From Ehretia macrophylla (lineage: Eukaryota > Streptophyta > Magnoliopsida > Boraginales > Ehretiaceae), in assembly GCA_037974665.1 (NCBI GenBank), contig CM075767.1:30591498-30655497 (forward strand): DNA of 64,000 bases, given 5' to 3'. The position numbers and the translations under genes are program-made. Under the pieces are notes generated by a model. That model did not search any database, was not told the DNA's origin, and saw only the letters and a program-made list of their open reading frames with translations. Below are positions 24,117-36,966 of this stretch, one piece after another (within the stretch, counting starts at the first letter, position 1; each line of letters starts with the position of its first letter).

Positions 24117-24673
24117 CCTTTTCAATTTTTTTCCTCCGGTTATGGTTGCCAAGATACTTTATCCACCACATTTCTATTATCGAATCCCACGGCACCTTGG
24201 GCAAGACAACTTCGGTTCCCGTGGAGGCTGGGCCAGCAAACCGAGGCCGTAGGGCTTGTGACCAACTCTCCGTCGCTCCGATGCCCATAACTTTGGATCC
24301 GTAAAGAGTTACGCGGTGCACAGCATACTGTTGGAAAGCTCTCCGAGAGCTCTACGATGGGGATAGCTAGTTTGCTAGCATTGCCCTTTTTGGAGCCCAA
24401 AATCAAAAGTTTTCATCAGTTTCGGGCCACTTTTCTAGTTTAGCTCTATTTTTCCATCCCGGATCGTACGTCGTGAGCATTTAAAAGGACGACAACCTTA
24501 CTCCCAGGACATTTGCGAACCGTACAACGCGTCGATATCTCGTCATGCGAGGATGCTGGGTTGTTGAAGCGGATGGGTTGTCGTTAAGCCCATTGGGCCT
24601 TCTGAATGGGCTACCTCTCTAGGCTGGAACTGTGAACCGTTAACACATAAAGGAATTGTGCCCTCAACATGAT

Positions 24674-24792
24674 GGGTGCGATCATACCAGCACTAATGCT
24701 CCGGATCCCATCAGAACTCCGAAGTTAAGCGTGCTTGGGCGAGAGTAGTATTAGGATGGGTGACCCCCTGGGAAGTCCTCGTGTTGCACCCC
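24674..24792 (+). rRNA. 5S rRNA, copy 38
   Basis: Changes: A27T, C78T; -1 base T. Homologue of copy 47. Confidence 0.93.
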
Positions 24793-25347
24793 CATTTTCA
24801 ATTTTTTTCCTCCGGTTAGGGTTGCCAAGATACTTTATCCACCACATTTCTATTATCGAATCCCACAGTACCTTGGGCAAGACAACTTCGCTTCACGTGG
24901 AGGCTGGGCCAGCAAACCGAGGGCGTAGGGCTTGTGACCAGGTCTCATTCGCTCCGGTGCCCATAACTTTTGATCCATAAGGAGTTACGCGGCGCACAGC
25001 ATACCGTTGGAAAGCTCTTCGAGAGCTCTATGACGGGGGCAGCTAGGTTGCTCACTATGCCCTTTTTGGAGCCCAAAATAGAACATTTTCATCAGTTTCG
25101 GGCCACTTTTTAATTTTGCTCTGTTATTCCGTCTCGTATCGTACGTCGTAAGCTGTTAAAAGGATGACAACCTTACTCGCGGGACATTAGAGGGCCCTAG
25201 AATGCGTCGATATCCCGTTTTACAAGGATGCTGGGTTGTTGAAGCAGATGGGTTGTTGTTAAGCCCATTGGCCTTCTGAATGGGCCATCTCTCTAGGTTG
25301 GAATTGTGAACCGTTAACACATAAAGGAATTGTGCGATCAACATGAC

Positions 25348-25466
25348 GGGTGCGATCATACCAGCACTAATGCACTGGATCCCATCAGAACTCCGAAGTT
25401 AAGCGTGCCTGGGCGAGAGTGGTACTAGGATGGGTGACCCCCTGGGAAGTCCTCGTGTCGCACCCC
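25348..25466 (+). rRNA. 5S rRNA, copy 39
   Basis: Changes: C29T, T62C, A74G, T112C. Shares the last three with copy 48. Confidence 0.93.
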
Positions 25467-26025
25467 TCTTTTCAATTTTTTTTGCTCCGGTTAGCGTTGT
25501 CAAGATACTTTATCCACCATATTTCTATTATCGAATCGTACGACACCTTGGGCAAGAGAATTTCGCTTCACGTGGAGGCTGGGCCAGCAAACTGAGGGCG
25601 TAGGGCTTGTGACCAGGTCTCCTTCGCTCTGGTACCCATAACTTTTGATCCGTAAGGAGTTACGCGGCGCACAGCATACCGTTGGAAAGCTCTCTGAGAG
25701 CCCTACGACAGGGGCAGCAAACTTGCTCGCTATGGCATTTTTTGGAGCCCAAAATTTAACATTTTCTTTAGTTTCGGGCCATTTTTCTTTTTTAGTTCTG
25801 TTTTTACGTCCCGGATCGTACATCATGAACTGTTAAAAGGAAGACAACCTTACTCACGGGACATTAGAGGGCCCTACAACGTGTCGATATCTCGTCCTGC
25901 GAGGATGCTGGGTTGTTGAAGCGGATGGGTTGTCGTTAAGCCCATTGCGCGTTCTGAATGGGCCATCTCTCTAGGCTGGGACTGTGAACCGTAAACACAT
26001 AAAGGAATTGTGCCCTCAACATGAC

Positions 26026-26144
26026 GGGTGTGATCATACCAGCACTAATGCACCAGATCCCATTAGAACTCCGAAGTTAAGCTTGCTTGGGCGAGACTAG
26101 TACTAGGATGGGTGACCCCTTGGGAAGTCCTCGTGTTCCACCCC
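26026..26144 (+). rRNA. 5S rRNA, copy 40, haplotype H
   Basis: Changes: C6T, G30A, C39T, G58T, G72C, C95T, G113C. Second haplotype H member. G113C is shared with copy 49. Confidence 0.92.
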
Positions 26145-26702
26145 CCTTTTCAATTTTTTTTCCTCCGGTTATGGTTGCCAAGATACTTTATCCACCACAT
26201 TTCTATTATCGAATCCCACTGCACCTTGGGCCAGACAACTTCGCTTCACGTTGAGGCTGGGCCCGCAAACCGAGAGCGTAGGGCTTGTGACCAGGTCTCC
26301 GTCGCTCCGGTGCCCATAACTTTTTATCTGTAAGGAGTTATGCGGCGCACAACATACCGTTGGAAAGTACTTTGAGAGCTCTAGGACGGGGGCATCTAGG
26401 ATGCTCGTTGCGCCCTTTTTGGAGCCCAAAATCCAACGTTTTAATCTGTTACGGCCCATTTTTCTAATTTAGCTCTGTTTTTCCATTCCGGATCGTAAGT
26501 CGTTTGCTGTTAAAAGGACGACAAACTTACTCGCGAGACATTAGACGGCCCTACAACTCGTCGATATCACGTCTTCCGAGGATACTGCGTTGTCGAAGCG
26601 GATGGGTTGTTGTTAAGCCCATTAGGCCTTCTGAATGGGCCATCTCTCTAGGCTGAGACTGTGACCCGTTAACACATAAAGGAATTGTGCCCTCAACATG
26701 AT

Positions 26703-26821
26703 GGGTGCGATTATACCAGCACTAATGCACCGGATCCCATCAAAACTCTGATGTTAAACATGCTTGGGCGAGACTAGTACTAGGATGGGTGACCCACTGG
26801 GAAGTCCCCGTATTGCACCCC
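26703..26821 (+). rRNA. 5S rRNA, copy 41, degenerate
   Basis: Changes: C10T, G41A, C47T, A50T, G56A, G58A, G72C, C94A, T106C, G110A; -1 base T. Box A reads TGTTAAACATGCTTG, three changes from the consensus. Confidence 0.88.
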
Positions 26822-27379
26822 CCTTTTCAATTTTTTTTCCTCCGGTTAGGGTTGCTAAGATACTTTATCCACCACATTTCTAGTATCGAATCCCACGGCA
26901 CCTTGGGCAAGACAACTTCGCTTCACGTTGAGGCTGGGCCCGCTAACCGAGAGCGTAGGGTTTGTGACCAGGTCTCCGTCGCTCCGGTGTCCATAACTGT
27001 TTATCTGTAAAGAGTTATGCGGCGCACAACATACCGTTGGAAAGCACTTTGAGAGCTCTAGGACGGGGGCAGCTAGCATGCTTGTTGCGCCCTTTTTGGA
27101 GCCCAAAATCGAACGTTTTAATCTGTTTCGGCCCATTTTTCTAGTTTAGCTCTGTTTTTCCATTCCGGATCGTAAGTCGTGAGCTGTTAAAAGGACGACA
27201 AACTTACTGGCGGGACATTAGAGAGCCCTACAACGCGTCGATATCACGTCTTGCGAGGATGCTACGTTGTTGAAGCGGATGGGTTGTTGTTAAGCCCATT
27301 GGGACTTTTGAATGGACCATCTCTCTAGGCTGGGACTGTGAACCTTTAACACATAAAGGAATTGTGCCCTCAACATGAT

Positions 27380-27498
27380 GGGTGCGATCATACCAGCACT
27401 AATGCATCGGATCCCATCAGAACACCGAAGTTAAGCGTGCTTGGGCGAGACTAGTACTAGGATGGGTGACCCCCTGGGAAGTCCCCGTATTGCACCCC
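27380..27498 (+). rRNA. 5S rRNA, copy 42
   Basis: Changes: C28T, T45A, G72C, T106C, G110A; -1 base T. Near-identical to copy 61, 12851 bp downstream. Confidence 0.92.
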
Positions 27499-28056
27499 CC
27501 TTTTCAATTTTTTTTCCTCCGGTTAGGGTTGCCAAGATACTTTATCCACCACATTTCTAGTATCGAATCCCACGGCACCTTGGGCAAGACAACTTCGCTT
27601 CACGTGGAGGCTGGGCCTGCAAACCGAGGGCGTAGGGCTTGTGACCAGCTCTCTGTTGCTCCGGTGCCCATAACTTTGGATCCGTAACGAGTTACACGGC
27701 GCACAGCTTACCGTTGGAAAGCTCTCTGAGAGCTCTACGACGGGGGTAGCTAGCGTGCTAGCTGTGCCCTTTTTGGAGCTCAAAATCGAACGTTTTCATC
27801 AGTTTCGGACCACTTTTCTAATTTAGCTCTGTTTTTCAGTCCCGGATCGTACGTCCTGAGCATTTAAAAGGACGACAACCTTACTCACAGGACATTAGAG
27901 GACCCTACAACGCGCCGATATCTCGTCTTGTGAGGATGCTGGGTTGTTGAAGCAGATGGGTTGTCTTTAAGCACATTGGGCCTTCTGAATGGGCTATCTC
28001 TCTAGGCTGGAACTCTGAAACGTTAACACATATTGGAATTGTGCCGTCAACATGAC

Positions 28057-28175
28057 GGGTGCGATCATACCAACACTAATGCACCGGATCCCATCAGAAC
28101 TCCGAAGTTAAGCGCGCTTAGGCGAGAGTAATACTTGGATGGGTGACCCCCTGGGAAGTCCTCGTGTTGCACCCC
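28057..28175 (+). rRNA. 5S rRNA, copy 43
   Basis: Changes: G17A, T59C, G64A, G75A, A80T. The upstream element reads CATATTGG in place of CATAAAGG, as in copy 62. Confidence 0.91.
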
Positions 28176-28734
28176 CCTTTTCAATTTGTTTTTGCTCCGG
28201 TTAGGGTTGCCAAGATAATTTATCCACCACATTTCTATTATCGAATCCCATGGCACCATGGGCAAGACAACTTCGCTTCACGTGGAGGCTGGGCCAGCAA
28301 ACTGAGGGCGTAGGGCTTGTGACCAGGTCTCCTTCGCTCTGGTGCCCATAACTTTTGATCCATAAGAAGTTACGCGGTGCACAGCATACCATTGGAAAGC
28401 ACTTAGAGAGCTCTACGACAGGAGCAGCTAGCTTGCTCGCTGTGCCTTTTTTGGAGCCCAAAATTGAACATTTTCATCAGTTTCGGGCCACTTTTCTAAT
28501 TTTGCTATGTTATTCCGTCCCGTATCGTACGTCGTGAGCTGTTAAAAGGACAACAACTTTACTCGCGGGACATTAGAGGGCCCTACAACGCGTCGATATC
28601 TCGTCTTGCGAGGATGCTGGGTTGTTGAAGCGGATGGGTTATCGTTAAGCCCATTGGGCCTTCTGAATGGGCCATCTCTCTAGGCTGAGACTGTGAACCG
28701 TTAACACATAAAGGAATTGTGCGATCAACATGAC

Positions 28735-28853
28735 GGGTGCAATCATACCAGCACTAATGCACCGGATCCCATCAGAACTCCGAAGTTAAGCGTGCTTGGA
28801 CGAGAGTAGTACTAGGATGGGTAACCCTCTGGGTAGTCCTCGTGTTGCACCCC
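28735..28853 (+). rRNA. 5S rRNA, copy 44
   Basis: Same five changes as copy 1 (G7A, G66A, G89A, C94T, A100T). The preceding 525 bp match window bases 1-525 without any indel that I can see. Here the spacer that follows is full length. Confidence 0.92.
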
Positions 28854-29410
28854 ACTTTTCAATTTTTTTCCTCCGGTTAGGGTTGCCAAGATACTTTATC
28901 CACCACATTTCTATTATCGAATCCCACTGCACCTTGGGCAAGACAACTTCCCTTCACGTGGAGGCTGGGCCAGCAAACCGAGGGCGTAGGACTTGTGACC
29001 AGGTCTCCTTCGCTCCGGTGCCCATAACTTTTGATCCGTAAGGAGTTACGCAATGCACAGCATACCGTTGGAAAGCTCTTCGAGAGTTTTACGACGAGGG
29101 CATCTAGCTTGGACGCTGCGCCCTTTTTGGCGCCAAAAATCGAACATTTTCATAATTTTTAGGCCACTTTTCTAATTTTGCTCTGTTATTCCGTCTCGTA
29201 TCGTACGTCGTGAGCTGTTAAAAGGACAACAACCTGATTCACGGGACATTAGAGGGCCCTACAATGCGTCGATATCTCGCCTTGCGAGGATGCTGGGTTG
29301 TTGAAGCCGATGGGTTGTCGTTAAGCCCATTGGGCCTTCTGAATGGGCCATCTCTCTAGGCTTAGACTATGAACCGTTAACACATAAAGGAATTGTGCGA
29401 TCAACATGAC

Positions 29411-29529
29411 GGGTGCGATCATACCAGCACTAATGCACCGGATCCCATCAGAACTCCGAAGTTAAGCGTGCTTGGGCGAGAGTACAACTAGGATGGGTGA
29501 CCCCCTGGGAAGTCCTCGTGTTGCACCCC
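29411..29529 (+). rRNA. 5S rRNA, copy 45
   Basis: Changes: G75C and T76A only (GAGTACAACTAGG). Boxes A and C match the consensus. Confidence 0.94.
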
Positions 29530-30088
29530 CCTTTTCAATTTTTTTTGCTCCGGTTAGGGTTGCCAAGATACTTTATCCACCACATTTCTATTATCGAATC
29601 CCACGGTACCTTGGGCAAGACAACTTCGCCTCATGTGGAGGCTGGGCCAGCAAACCGATGGCGTAGGACTTGTGACCAGGTCTCCTTCGCTCCGGTGCCT
29701 ATAACTTTTGATCCGTAAGGAGTTACGCGACGCACAACATGCCGTTGGAAAGCTCTCTAGGAGCTCTACGATGGGGGCAACCTGCTTGCTCGATATGCCC
29801 TTTTTTGGAGCCCAAAATCGAATGTTTTCGTCAGTTTCGTGCCACTTTTCTTTTTTGGTTCTATTTTTTCATCCTGGATCGTACGTCTTGAGCTGTAAAA
29901 AGGACGACAACCTTATTCACGGGACATTATAGGGCCCTACAACGCGTCGATATCTCGTCTTGCGAGGATGCTGGGTTATTGAAGCGGATGGGTTGTCGTT
30001 AAGCACATTGCACCTTCTGAATGGGCCATCTCTCTAGGCTAGGACTGTGAACCGTTAACACATAAAGGAATTGTGCCCTCATCATGAC

Positions 30089-30207
30089 GGGTGCTATCAT
30101 ACCAGCACTAATGCACCGGATCCCATCAGAACTCCGAAGTTAAGCGTGCTTGGGCGAGACTAGCACTAGGATGGGTGACCCCCTGGGAAGTCCTCGTGTT
30201 GCACCCC
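30089..30207 (+). rRNA. 5S rRNA, copy 46
   Basis: Changes: G7T, G72C, T76C. Homologue of copy 37. Confidence 0.93.
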
Positions 30208-30763
30208 CCTTTTCAATTTTTTTCCTCCGGTTATGGTTGCCAAGATACTTTATCCACCACATTTCTATTATCGAATCCCATGGCACCTTGGGCAAGACAA
30301 CTTCGGTTCCCGTGGAGGCTGGGCCAGCAAACCGAGGGCGTAGGGCTTGTGACCAACTCTCCGTCGCTCTGATGCCCATAACTTTGGATCTGTAAAGAGT
30401 TACGCGGCGCACAACATACTGTTGGAAAGCTCTCCGAGAGCTCTACGACGGGGACAGCTAGTTTGCTAGCATTGCCCTTTTGGAGCCTAAAATCAAATGT
30501 TTTCATCAGTTTCGGGCCACTTTTCTAATTTAGCTCTATTTTTCCGTCCTGGATCGTACGTCGTGAGCATTTAAAAGGACGACAACCTTACTCCCAGGAC
30601 ATTAGCGGACCGTACAACTCGTCGATATCTTGTCATGCGAGGATGTTGGGTTGTTGAAGCGGATGGGTTGTCGTTAAGCCCATTGGGCCTTCTGAATGGG
30701 CTATCTCTCTAGGATGGAACTGTGAACCGTTAACACATAAAGGAATTGTGCCCACAACATGAT

Positions 30764-30882
30764 GGGTGCGATCATACCAGCACTAATGCTCCGGATCCCA
30801 TCAGAACTCCGAAGTTAAGCGTGCTTGGGCGAGAGTAGTATTAGGATGGGTGACCCCCTGGGAAGTCCTCCTGTTGTACCCC
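30764..30882 (+). rRNA. 5S rRNA, copy 47
   Basis: Changes: A27T, C78T, G108C, C114T; -1 base T. Confidence 0.92.
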
Positions 30883-31438
30883 CATTTTCAATTTTTTTTC
30901 CTCCGGTTAGGGTTGCCAAGATACTTTATCCACCACATTTCTATTATCGAATCCCACGGTACCTTGGGCAAGACAACTTCACTTCACGTGGAGGCTGGGC
31001 CAGCAAACCGAGGGCGTAGGGCTTGTGACCAGGTCTCATTCGCTCCGGTGCCCATAACTTTTGATCCATAAGGAGTTACGCGGCGCACAGCATACCGTTG
31101 GAAAGCTCTTCGAGAGCTCTACGACGGGGGCAGCTAGGTTGCTCACTATGCCCTTTTTGGAGCCCAAAATAGAACATTTTCGTCAGTTTCGGGCCACTTT
31201 TTAATTTTGCTCTGTTATTCCGTCTCGTATCATACGTCGTAAGCTATTAAAAGGATGACAACCTTACTCGCGGGACATTAGAGGGCCCTACAATACGTCA
31301 ATATCTCGTTTTACGAGGATGCTGGGTTGTTGAAGCAGATGGGTTGTCGTTAAGCCCATTGGCCTTCTGAATGGGCCATCTCTCTAGGTTGGGATTGTGA
31401 ACCGTTAACACATAAAGGAATTGTGCGATCAACATGAC

Positions 31439-31557
31439 GGGTGCGATCATACCAGCACTAATGCACCGGATCCCATCAGAACTCCGAAGTTAAGCGTGCC
31501 TGGGCGAGAGTGGTACTAGGATGGGTGACCCCCTGGGAAGTCCTCGTGTCGCACCCC
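31439..31557 (+). rRNA. 5S rRNA, copy 48
   Basis: Changes: T62C, A74G, T112C. The -1 base is C. Confidence 0.93.
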
Positions 31558-32115
31558 TCTTTTCAATTTTTTTTGCTCTGGTTAGCGTTGTCAAGATACT
31601 TTGTCCACCATATTTCTATTATCGAATCGTACGACACCTTGGGCAAGAGAATTTCACTTCACGTGGAGGCTGGGCCAGCAAACTGAGGGCGTAGGGCTTG
31701 TGACCAGGTCTCCTTCGCTCTGGTACCCATAACTTTTGATCCGTAAGGAGTTACGCGGCGCACAGCATACCGTTGGAAAGCTCTTCGAGAGCCCTACGAC
31801 GGGGGCAGCAAACTTGCTCGCTATGCCATTTTTTGGAGCCCAAAATTTAACATTTTCTTTAGTTTTGGCCATTTTTCTTTTTTAGTTCTGTTTTTACGTC
31901 CCGGATCGTACATCGTGAACTGTTAAAAGGAAGACAACCTTACTCACGGGACATTAGAGGGCCCTACAACGTGTCGATATCTCGTCCTGCGAGGATGCTG
32001 GGTTGTTGAAGCGGATGGGTTGTCGTTAAGCCCATTGCGCGTTCTCAATGGGCCATCTCTCTAGGCTGGGGCTGTGAACCGTAAACACATAAAGGAATTG
32101 TGCCCTCAACATGAT

Positions 32116-32234
32116 GGGTGTGATCATACCAGCACTAATGCACCGAATCCCATTAGAACTCCGAAGTTAAGCTTGCTTGGGCGAGACTAGTACTAGGATG
32201 GGTGACCCCTTGGGAAGTCCTTGTGTTCCACCCC
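32116..32234 (+). rRNA. 5S rRNA, copy 49, haplotype H
   Basis: Changes: C6T, G31A, C39T, G58T, G72C, C95T, C107T, G113C; -1 base T. Third haplotype H member. Confidence 0.91.
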
Positions 32235-32792
32235 CCTTTTCAATTTTTTTTCCTCCGGTTACGGTTGCCAAGATACTTTATCCACCACATTTCTATTATC
32301 GAATCCCACTGCACCTTGGGCCAGACAACTTCGCTTCACGTTGAGGATGGGCCCGCAAACCGAGAGCGTAGGGCTTGTGACCAGGTCTCCGTCGCTCCGG
32401 TGCCCATAACATTTTATCTGTAAGGAGTTATGCGGCCCACAACATACCGTTGGAAAGTACTTTGAGAGCTCTAGGATGGGGGCAGCTAGCATGCTCGTTG
32501 CGCCCTTTTTGGAGCCCAAAATCGAACGTTTTAATCTATTTTGGCCCATTTTTCTAATTTAGCTCTGTTTTTCCATTCCGGATTGTAAGTCGTCAGCTGT
32601 TAAAAGGACGACAAACTTACTCGCGAGACATTAGATGGCCCTACAACGCGTCGATATCACGTCTTGCGCGGATACTGCGTTGTCGAAGCGGATGGGTTGT
32701 TGTTTAGCCCATTAGGCCTTCTGAATGGGCCATCTCTCTAGGCTGAGACTGTGACCGGTTAACACATAAAGGAATTGTGCCCTCAACATGAT

Positions 32793-32911
32793 GGGTGCGA
32801 TTATACCAGCACTAATGCACTGGATCCCATCAAAACTCCGATGTTAAACATGCTTGGGCGAGACTAGTACTAGGATGGGTGACCCACTGGGAAGTCCCCG
32901 TATTGCACCCC
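32793..32911 (+). rRNA. 5S rRNA, copy 50, degenerate
   Basis: Changes: C10T, C29T, G41A, A50T, G56A, G58A, G72C, C94A, T106C, G110A; -1 base T. It matches copy 41, but its spacer switches to the copy 42 type near 33017. Confidence 0.88.
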
Positions 32912-33469
32912 CCTTTTCAATTTTTTTTCCTCCGGTTAGGGTTGCTAAGATACTTTATCCACCACATTTCTAGTATCGAATCCCACGGCACCTTGGGCAA
33001 GACAACTTCGCTTCACGTAGAGGCTGGGCCTGCAAATCGAGGGCGTAGGGCTTGTGACCAGCTCTCTGTTGCTCCGGTGCCTATAACTTTTGATCCGTAA
33101 GGAGTTACGCGGCGCACAGCATACCATTGGAAAGCTCCCTGAGAGCTCTACGACGGGGGCAGCTAGCTTGCTAGCTATGCCCTTTTTGGAGCTCAAAATC
33201 GAACATTTTCATCAGTTTCGGACCACTTTTCTAATTTAGCTCTGTTTTTCCGTCCCGGATCGTACGTCGTGAGCATTTAAAAGGACGACAACCTTACTCA
33301 CAGGACATTAGAGGACCCTACAATGCGTCGATATCTCGTCTTGCGAGGATGCTGGGTTGTTGAAGCGGATGGGTTGTCGTTAAGCCCAATGGGCCTTCTG
33401 AATGGGCTATCTTTCTTGGCTGGAACTGTGAACCGTTAACACATAAAGGAATTGTACCCTCAACATGAC

Positions 33470-33588
33470 GGGTACGATCATACCAGCACTAATGCACCGG
33501 ATCCTATCAGAACTCCGAAGTTAAGCGTGCTTGGTCTAGAGTAGTACTAGGATGGGTGACCCCCTGGGAAGTCCTCGTGTTGCACCCC
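33470..33588 (+). rRNA. 5S rRNA, copy 51
   Basis: Changes: G5A, C36T, G66T, G68T. The intermediate element is altered. Confidence 0.91.
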
Positions 33589-34146
33589 CCTTTTCAATTT
33601 TTTTTCCAACAGTTTGGGTTGCCAAGATACTTTATCCACCACATTTCTATTATTGAATCCCACGGCACCCTGGGCAAGACAACTTCCCTTCACGTGGAGG
33701 CTGGGCCAGCAAACCGAGGGCGTAGGACTTGTGACCAGGTCTCCTTCGCTCCGGTGCCCATAACTTTTGATCTGTAAGGAGTTACGCAATGCACAGCATA
33801 CCGTTGGAAAGCTCTTCGAGAGTTCTACGACGGGGGCAGCTAGCTTGGACGCTGCGCCCTTTTTGGCGCCAAAAATCGAACGTTTTCCTATTTTTCAGGC
33901 CATTTTTCTAATTTTGCTCTGTTATTCCGTCTCGTATCGTACGTCGTGAGCTGTTAAAAGGACAACAACCTTATTCACGGGACATTAGAGGGCCCTACAA
34001 TGCGTCGATATCTCACCTTGCGAGGATGCTGGGTTGTTGAAGCCGATGGGTTGTCGTTAAGCCCATTGGGGCTTCTGAATGGGCCATCTCTCTAGGCTGG
34101 GACTGTGAACAGTTAATACATAAAGGAATTGTGCAGTCAACATGAC

Positions 34147-34266
34147 GGGTGCGATCATACCAGCACTAATGTACAGGATCCCATCAGAACTCCGAAGTTA
34201 AGCGTGCTTGGGCGAGAGTAGTACTAGGATGGGTGACCCCCCTGGGATGTCCTTGTGTTGCACCCC
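34147..34266 (+). rRNA. 5S rRNA, copy 52, 1-nt insertion
   Basis: 120 nt: one extra C in the 91-95 C run, within box C. Other changes: C26T, C29A, A101T, C107T. Confidence 0.9.
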
Positions 34267-34824
34267 CTTTTTAAATTTTTTTCCTCCGATTTGGGTTGCC
34301 AAGATACTTTATCCACCACATTTCTATTATCGAATCCCATGGCACCTAGGGCAAGACAACTTCGCTTCACGTGGAGGCTGTGCCAGCAAACCGATGGCGT
34401 AGGGCTTGTAACCAGGTCTCTTTCGCTTCGGTGCCCATAACTTTTGATCCATAAGGAGTTACGCGGTACACAGCATACCGTTGAAAAGCTCTCTAAGAAC
34501 CCTACGACTGGGGTAGCCATCTTGCTCGCTATGCCCTTTTTTGAAGCCCAAAATCAAACGTTTTCTTCAGTTTCGGGCCACTTTTCTTTTTTAGCTCAGT
34601 TTTTCCGTCCCGGATCGTACGTCGTGAGTTGTTAAAAGGACGATATCCTTACTCACGGGACATTAGAGGGCCCCACAACGCGTCGATATCTCGTCTTGCG
34701 AGGATGCTGGGTTTTTGAAGCGGATGGGTTGTCGTTAAGCCCATTGCGCCTTCTGAATGGGACATCTCTTTAGGCTGGGACTGTGAACCGTTAACACATA
34801 AAGGAATTGTGCCCTAAACATGAC

Positions 34825-34943
34825 GGGTGTGATCATACCAGCACTAATGCACCGGATCCTATTAGAACTCCGAAGTTAAGCTTGCTTTGGCGAGACTAGT
34901 ACTAGGATGGGTAACCCCTTGGGAAGTCCTCGTGTTGCACCCC
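34825..34943 (+). rRNA. 5S rRNA, copy 53, haplotype H
   Basis: Changes: C6T, C36T, C39T, G58T, G64T, G72C, G89A, C95T. Fourth haplotype H member. Confidence 0.91.
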
Positions 34944-35502
34944 CCTTTTCAATTTTTTTTTGTCCGGTTATGGTTGCCAAGATACTTTATCCACCACATT
35001 TTTATTATCGAATCCCACTGCACCTTGGGCCAGACAACTTCGCTTCACGTTGAGGCTGGGGCCCGCAAATCGTGGGCGTAGGGCTTGTGACCAGGTCTCT
35101 GTCGCTCCGGTGCCCAAAAGTTTTTATCTGTAAGGCGTTACGCTGTACACAGCATACCGTTGGAAAGCACTTCGAAAGCTCTACGACGGGGGCAGCTAGC
35201 TTCCTCGCTTTGCCCTTTTTGGAGCCCAGAATCGAACGTTTTTATCTGTTTCGGGCCACTTTTCTAATTTAGCTCTATTTTTCTGTTCCGAATCGTAAGT
35301 CGTGAGCTGCTAAAAGGATAACAAACTTACTCGCGGGACATTAGAGGGCCCTACAACGCGTCAATACCACGTATTGCGAGGATACTGTGTTGTTGAAGCG
35401 GATGGGTTGTTGTTAATCCCATTGGGCCTTCTGAATGGGCCATCTCTCTAGGCTGGGACTATGAACCGTTAACACATAAAGGAATTGTACGATCAACATG
35501 AC

Positions 35503-35621
35503 GGGTGCGATCATACCAGAACTAATCCACCGGATCCCATCAGAATTCCGATGTTAAGCGTGCTTGGGCGAGAGTAGTACTAGGATGGGTGAACCCCTGG
35601 GAAGTCCTCGTGTTGCACCCC
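35503..35621 (+). rRNA. 5S rRNA, copy 54
   Basis: Changes: C18A, G25C, C44T, A50T, C91A. Confidence 0.91.
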
Positions 35622-36170
35622 ACTTTTCAATTTTTTTTACTCCGGTTAGGGTTGCCAAGATGCTTTATCCACCACATTTCTATTATCAAATCCCACGGCA
35701 CCTTGGGAAAGACAACTTCGCTTCACGTGGAGGCTGGGCTAGCAAACCGAGGGCGTAGGGCTTGTGACCAGGTCTCCTTCGCTCCGGTGCCCTTAACTTT
35801 TGATCTGTAAGGAGTTACGCGGTGCACGGCATACCATTGAAAATCTCTCCGAGAGCTCTACGACGGGGGCAGCCAGCTTGCTCGCTATGTCCATTGTTGG
35901 AGCCCAAAATCGAACGTTTTCTTCAATTTCGGGCCACTTTTCTTTTTTAGCTCTGTTTTTCCGTCCTGGATCGTACGTCGTGAGTTGTTAAAAGGACGAC
36001 AACCTTACTCACGGGTCATTAGAGGGCCCTACAACGTGTCGATATCTCGTCCTGCGAGGATGCTGGGTTGTTGAAGCGGATGGGTTGTCGTTAAGCCCAT
36101 TGCGCCTTCTTAATAGACCATCTCTCTAGGCTGCCGTTAGCACATAAAGGAATTGTGCCCTCAACATGAC

Positions 36171-36289
36171 GGGTGCGATCATACCAGCACTAATGCACCG
36201 GATCCCATCAGAACTTCGAAGTTAAGCGTGCTTCGGCGAGAGTAGTACTAGGATGGGTAACCCCCTGGGAAGTCCTCGTGTTGCACCCC
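36171..36289 (+). rRNA. 5S rRNA, copy 55
   Basis: Changes: C46T, G64C, G89A. About 10 bp (GGACTGTGAA region) are missing from the leader some 40 bp upstream, so this unit starts 668 bp after the previous one. Confidence 0.92.
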
Positions 36290-36847
36290 CTTTTGCAATT
36301 TTTTTTCCTCCGGTTATGGTTGCCAAGAAACTTTATCCACCACCTTTCTATTATCGAATCCCACGGCACCTTGGGCAAGACAACTTCGCTTCACGTTGAG
36401 GCTGGGCCCGCAAACCGAGGGCGTAGTGCTTGCGACCAGCTCTCCGTCGCTCCGGTGCCCACAATTTTTTATCTGTAAGGAGTTACGCGGCGCACAGCAT
36501 ACCGTTGGAAAGCACTTCGAGAGCTCTACGACGGGGGTAGCTAGCTTGCTCGCTGTGCCATTTTTGGACGCCAAAATTGAACATTTTTATCTATTTCGAG
36601 CCACTTTTCTAATTTAGCTTTGTTTTTTTGTACTGGATCGTAAGTCGCGAGCTGTTAAAATGACGACAAACTTACTGGCGGGACATTAGAGGACCCTACA
36701 ATGCGTCGATATCACGTCTTCCGAGGATGCTGGGTTGGTGAAGCAGATGGGTTGTTGTTAAGCCCATTGGGACTTTTGAGTGGGCCATCTCTCTAGGCTG
36801 GAACTGTGAACCGTTAACACATAAAGGAATTGTGGCGTCAACATGTC

Positions 36848-36966
36848 AGGTGCGATCATACCAGCACTAATGCACCGGATCCCATCAGAACTCCGAAGTT
36901 AAGCGTGCTTAGGCGAGAGTAGTATTAGGATGGGTGACCCCCTGGGAAGTCCTCGTGTTGCACCCA
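36848..36966 (+). rRNA. 5S rRNA, copy 56
   Basis: Begins AGGTGCG (G1A). Other changes: G64A, C78T. Homologue of copy 35 by leader and spacer. Confidence 0.92.

Larger units (their letters stand above)
23321..27100 (+). repeat. Higher-order block Q, copy a
   Basis: Copies 36-41 with spacers correspond one-to-one with copies 45-50 (29411-33017), offset 6090-6091 bp. Parts of copies 33-34 (21291-22085) are a third, shorter member. Confidence 0.85.
27170..28855 (+). repeat. Higher-order block P, copy b
   Basis: About 2.5 units (copies 42-44) near-identical to 40020-41706, offset 12851 bp. Homology stops at the T-run after copy 44. Confidence 0.85.
29411..33017 (+). repeat. Higher-order block Q, copy b
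   Basis: Counterpart of 23321-27100. Near 33017 the sequence changes from copy 41-type spacer to copy 42-type spacer, so one unit is fused away relative to block a. Confidence 0.85.
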
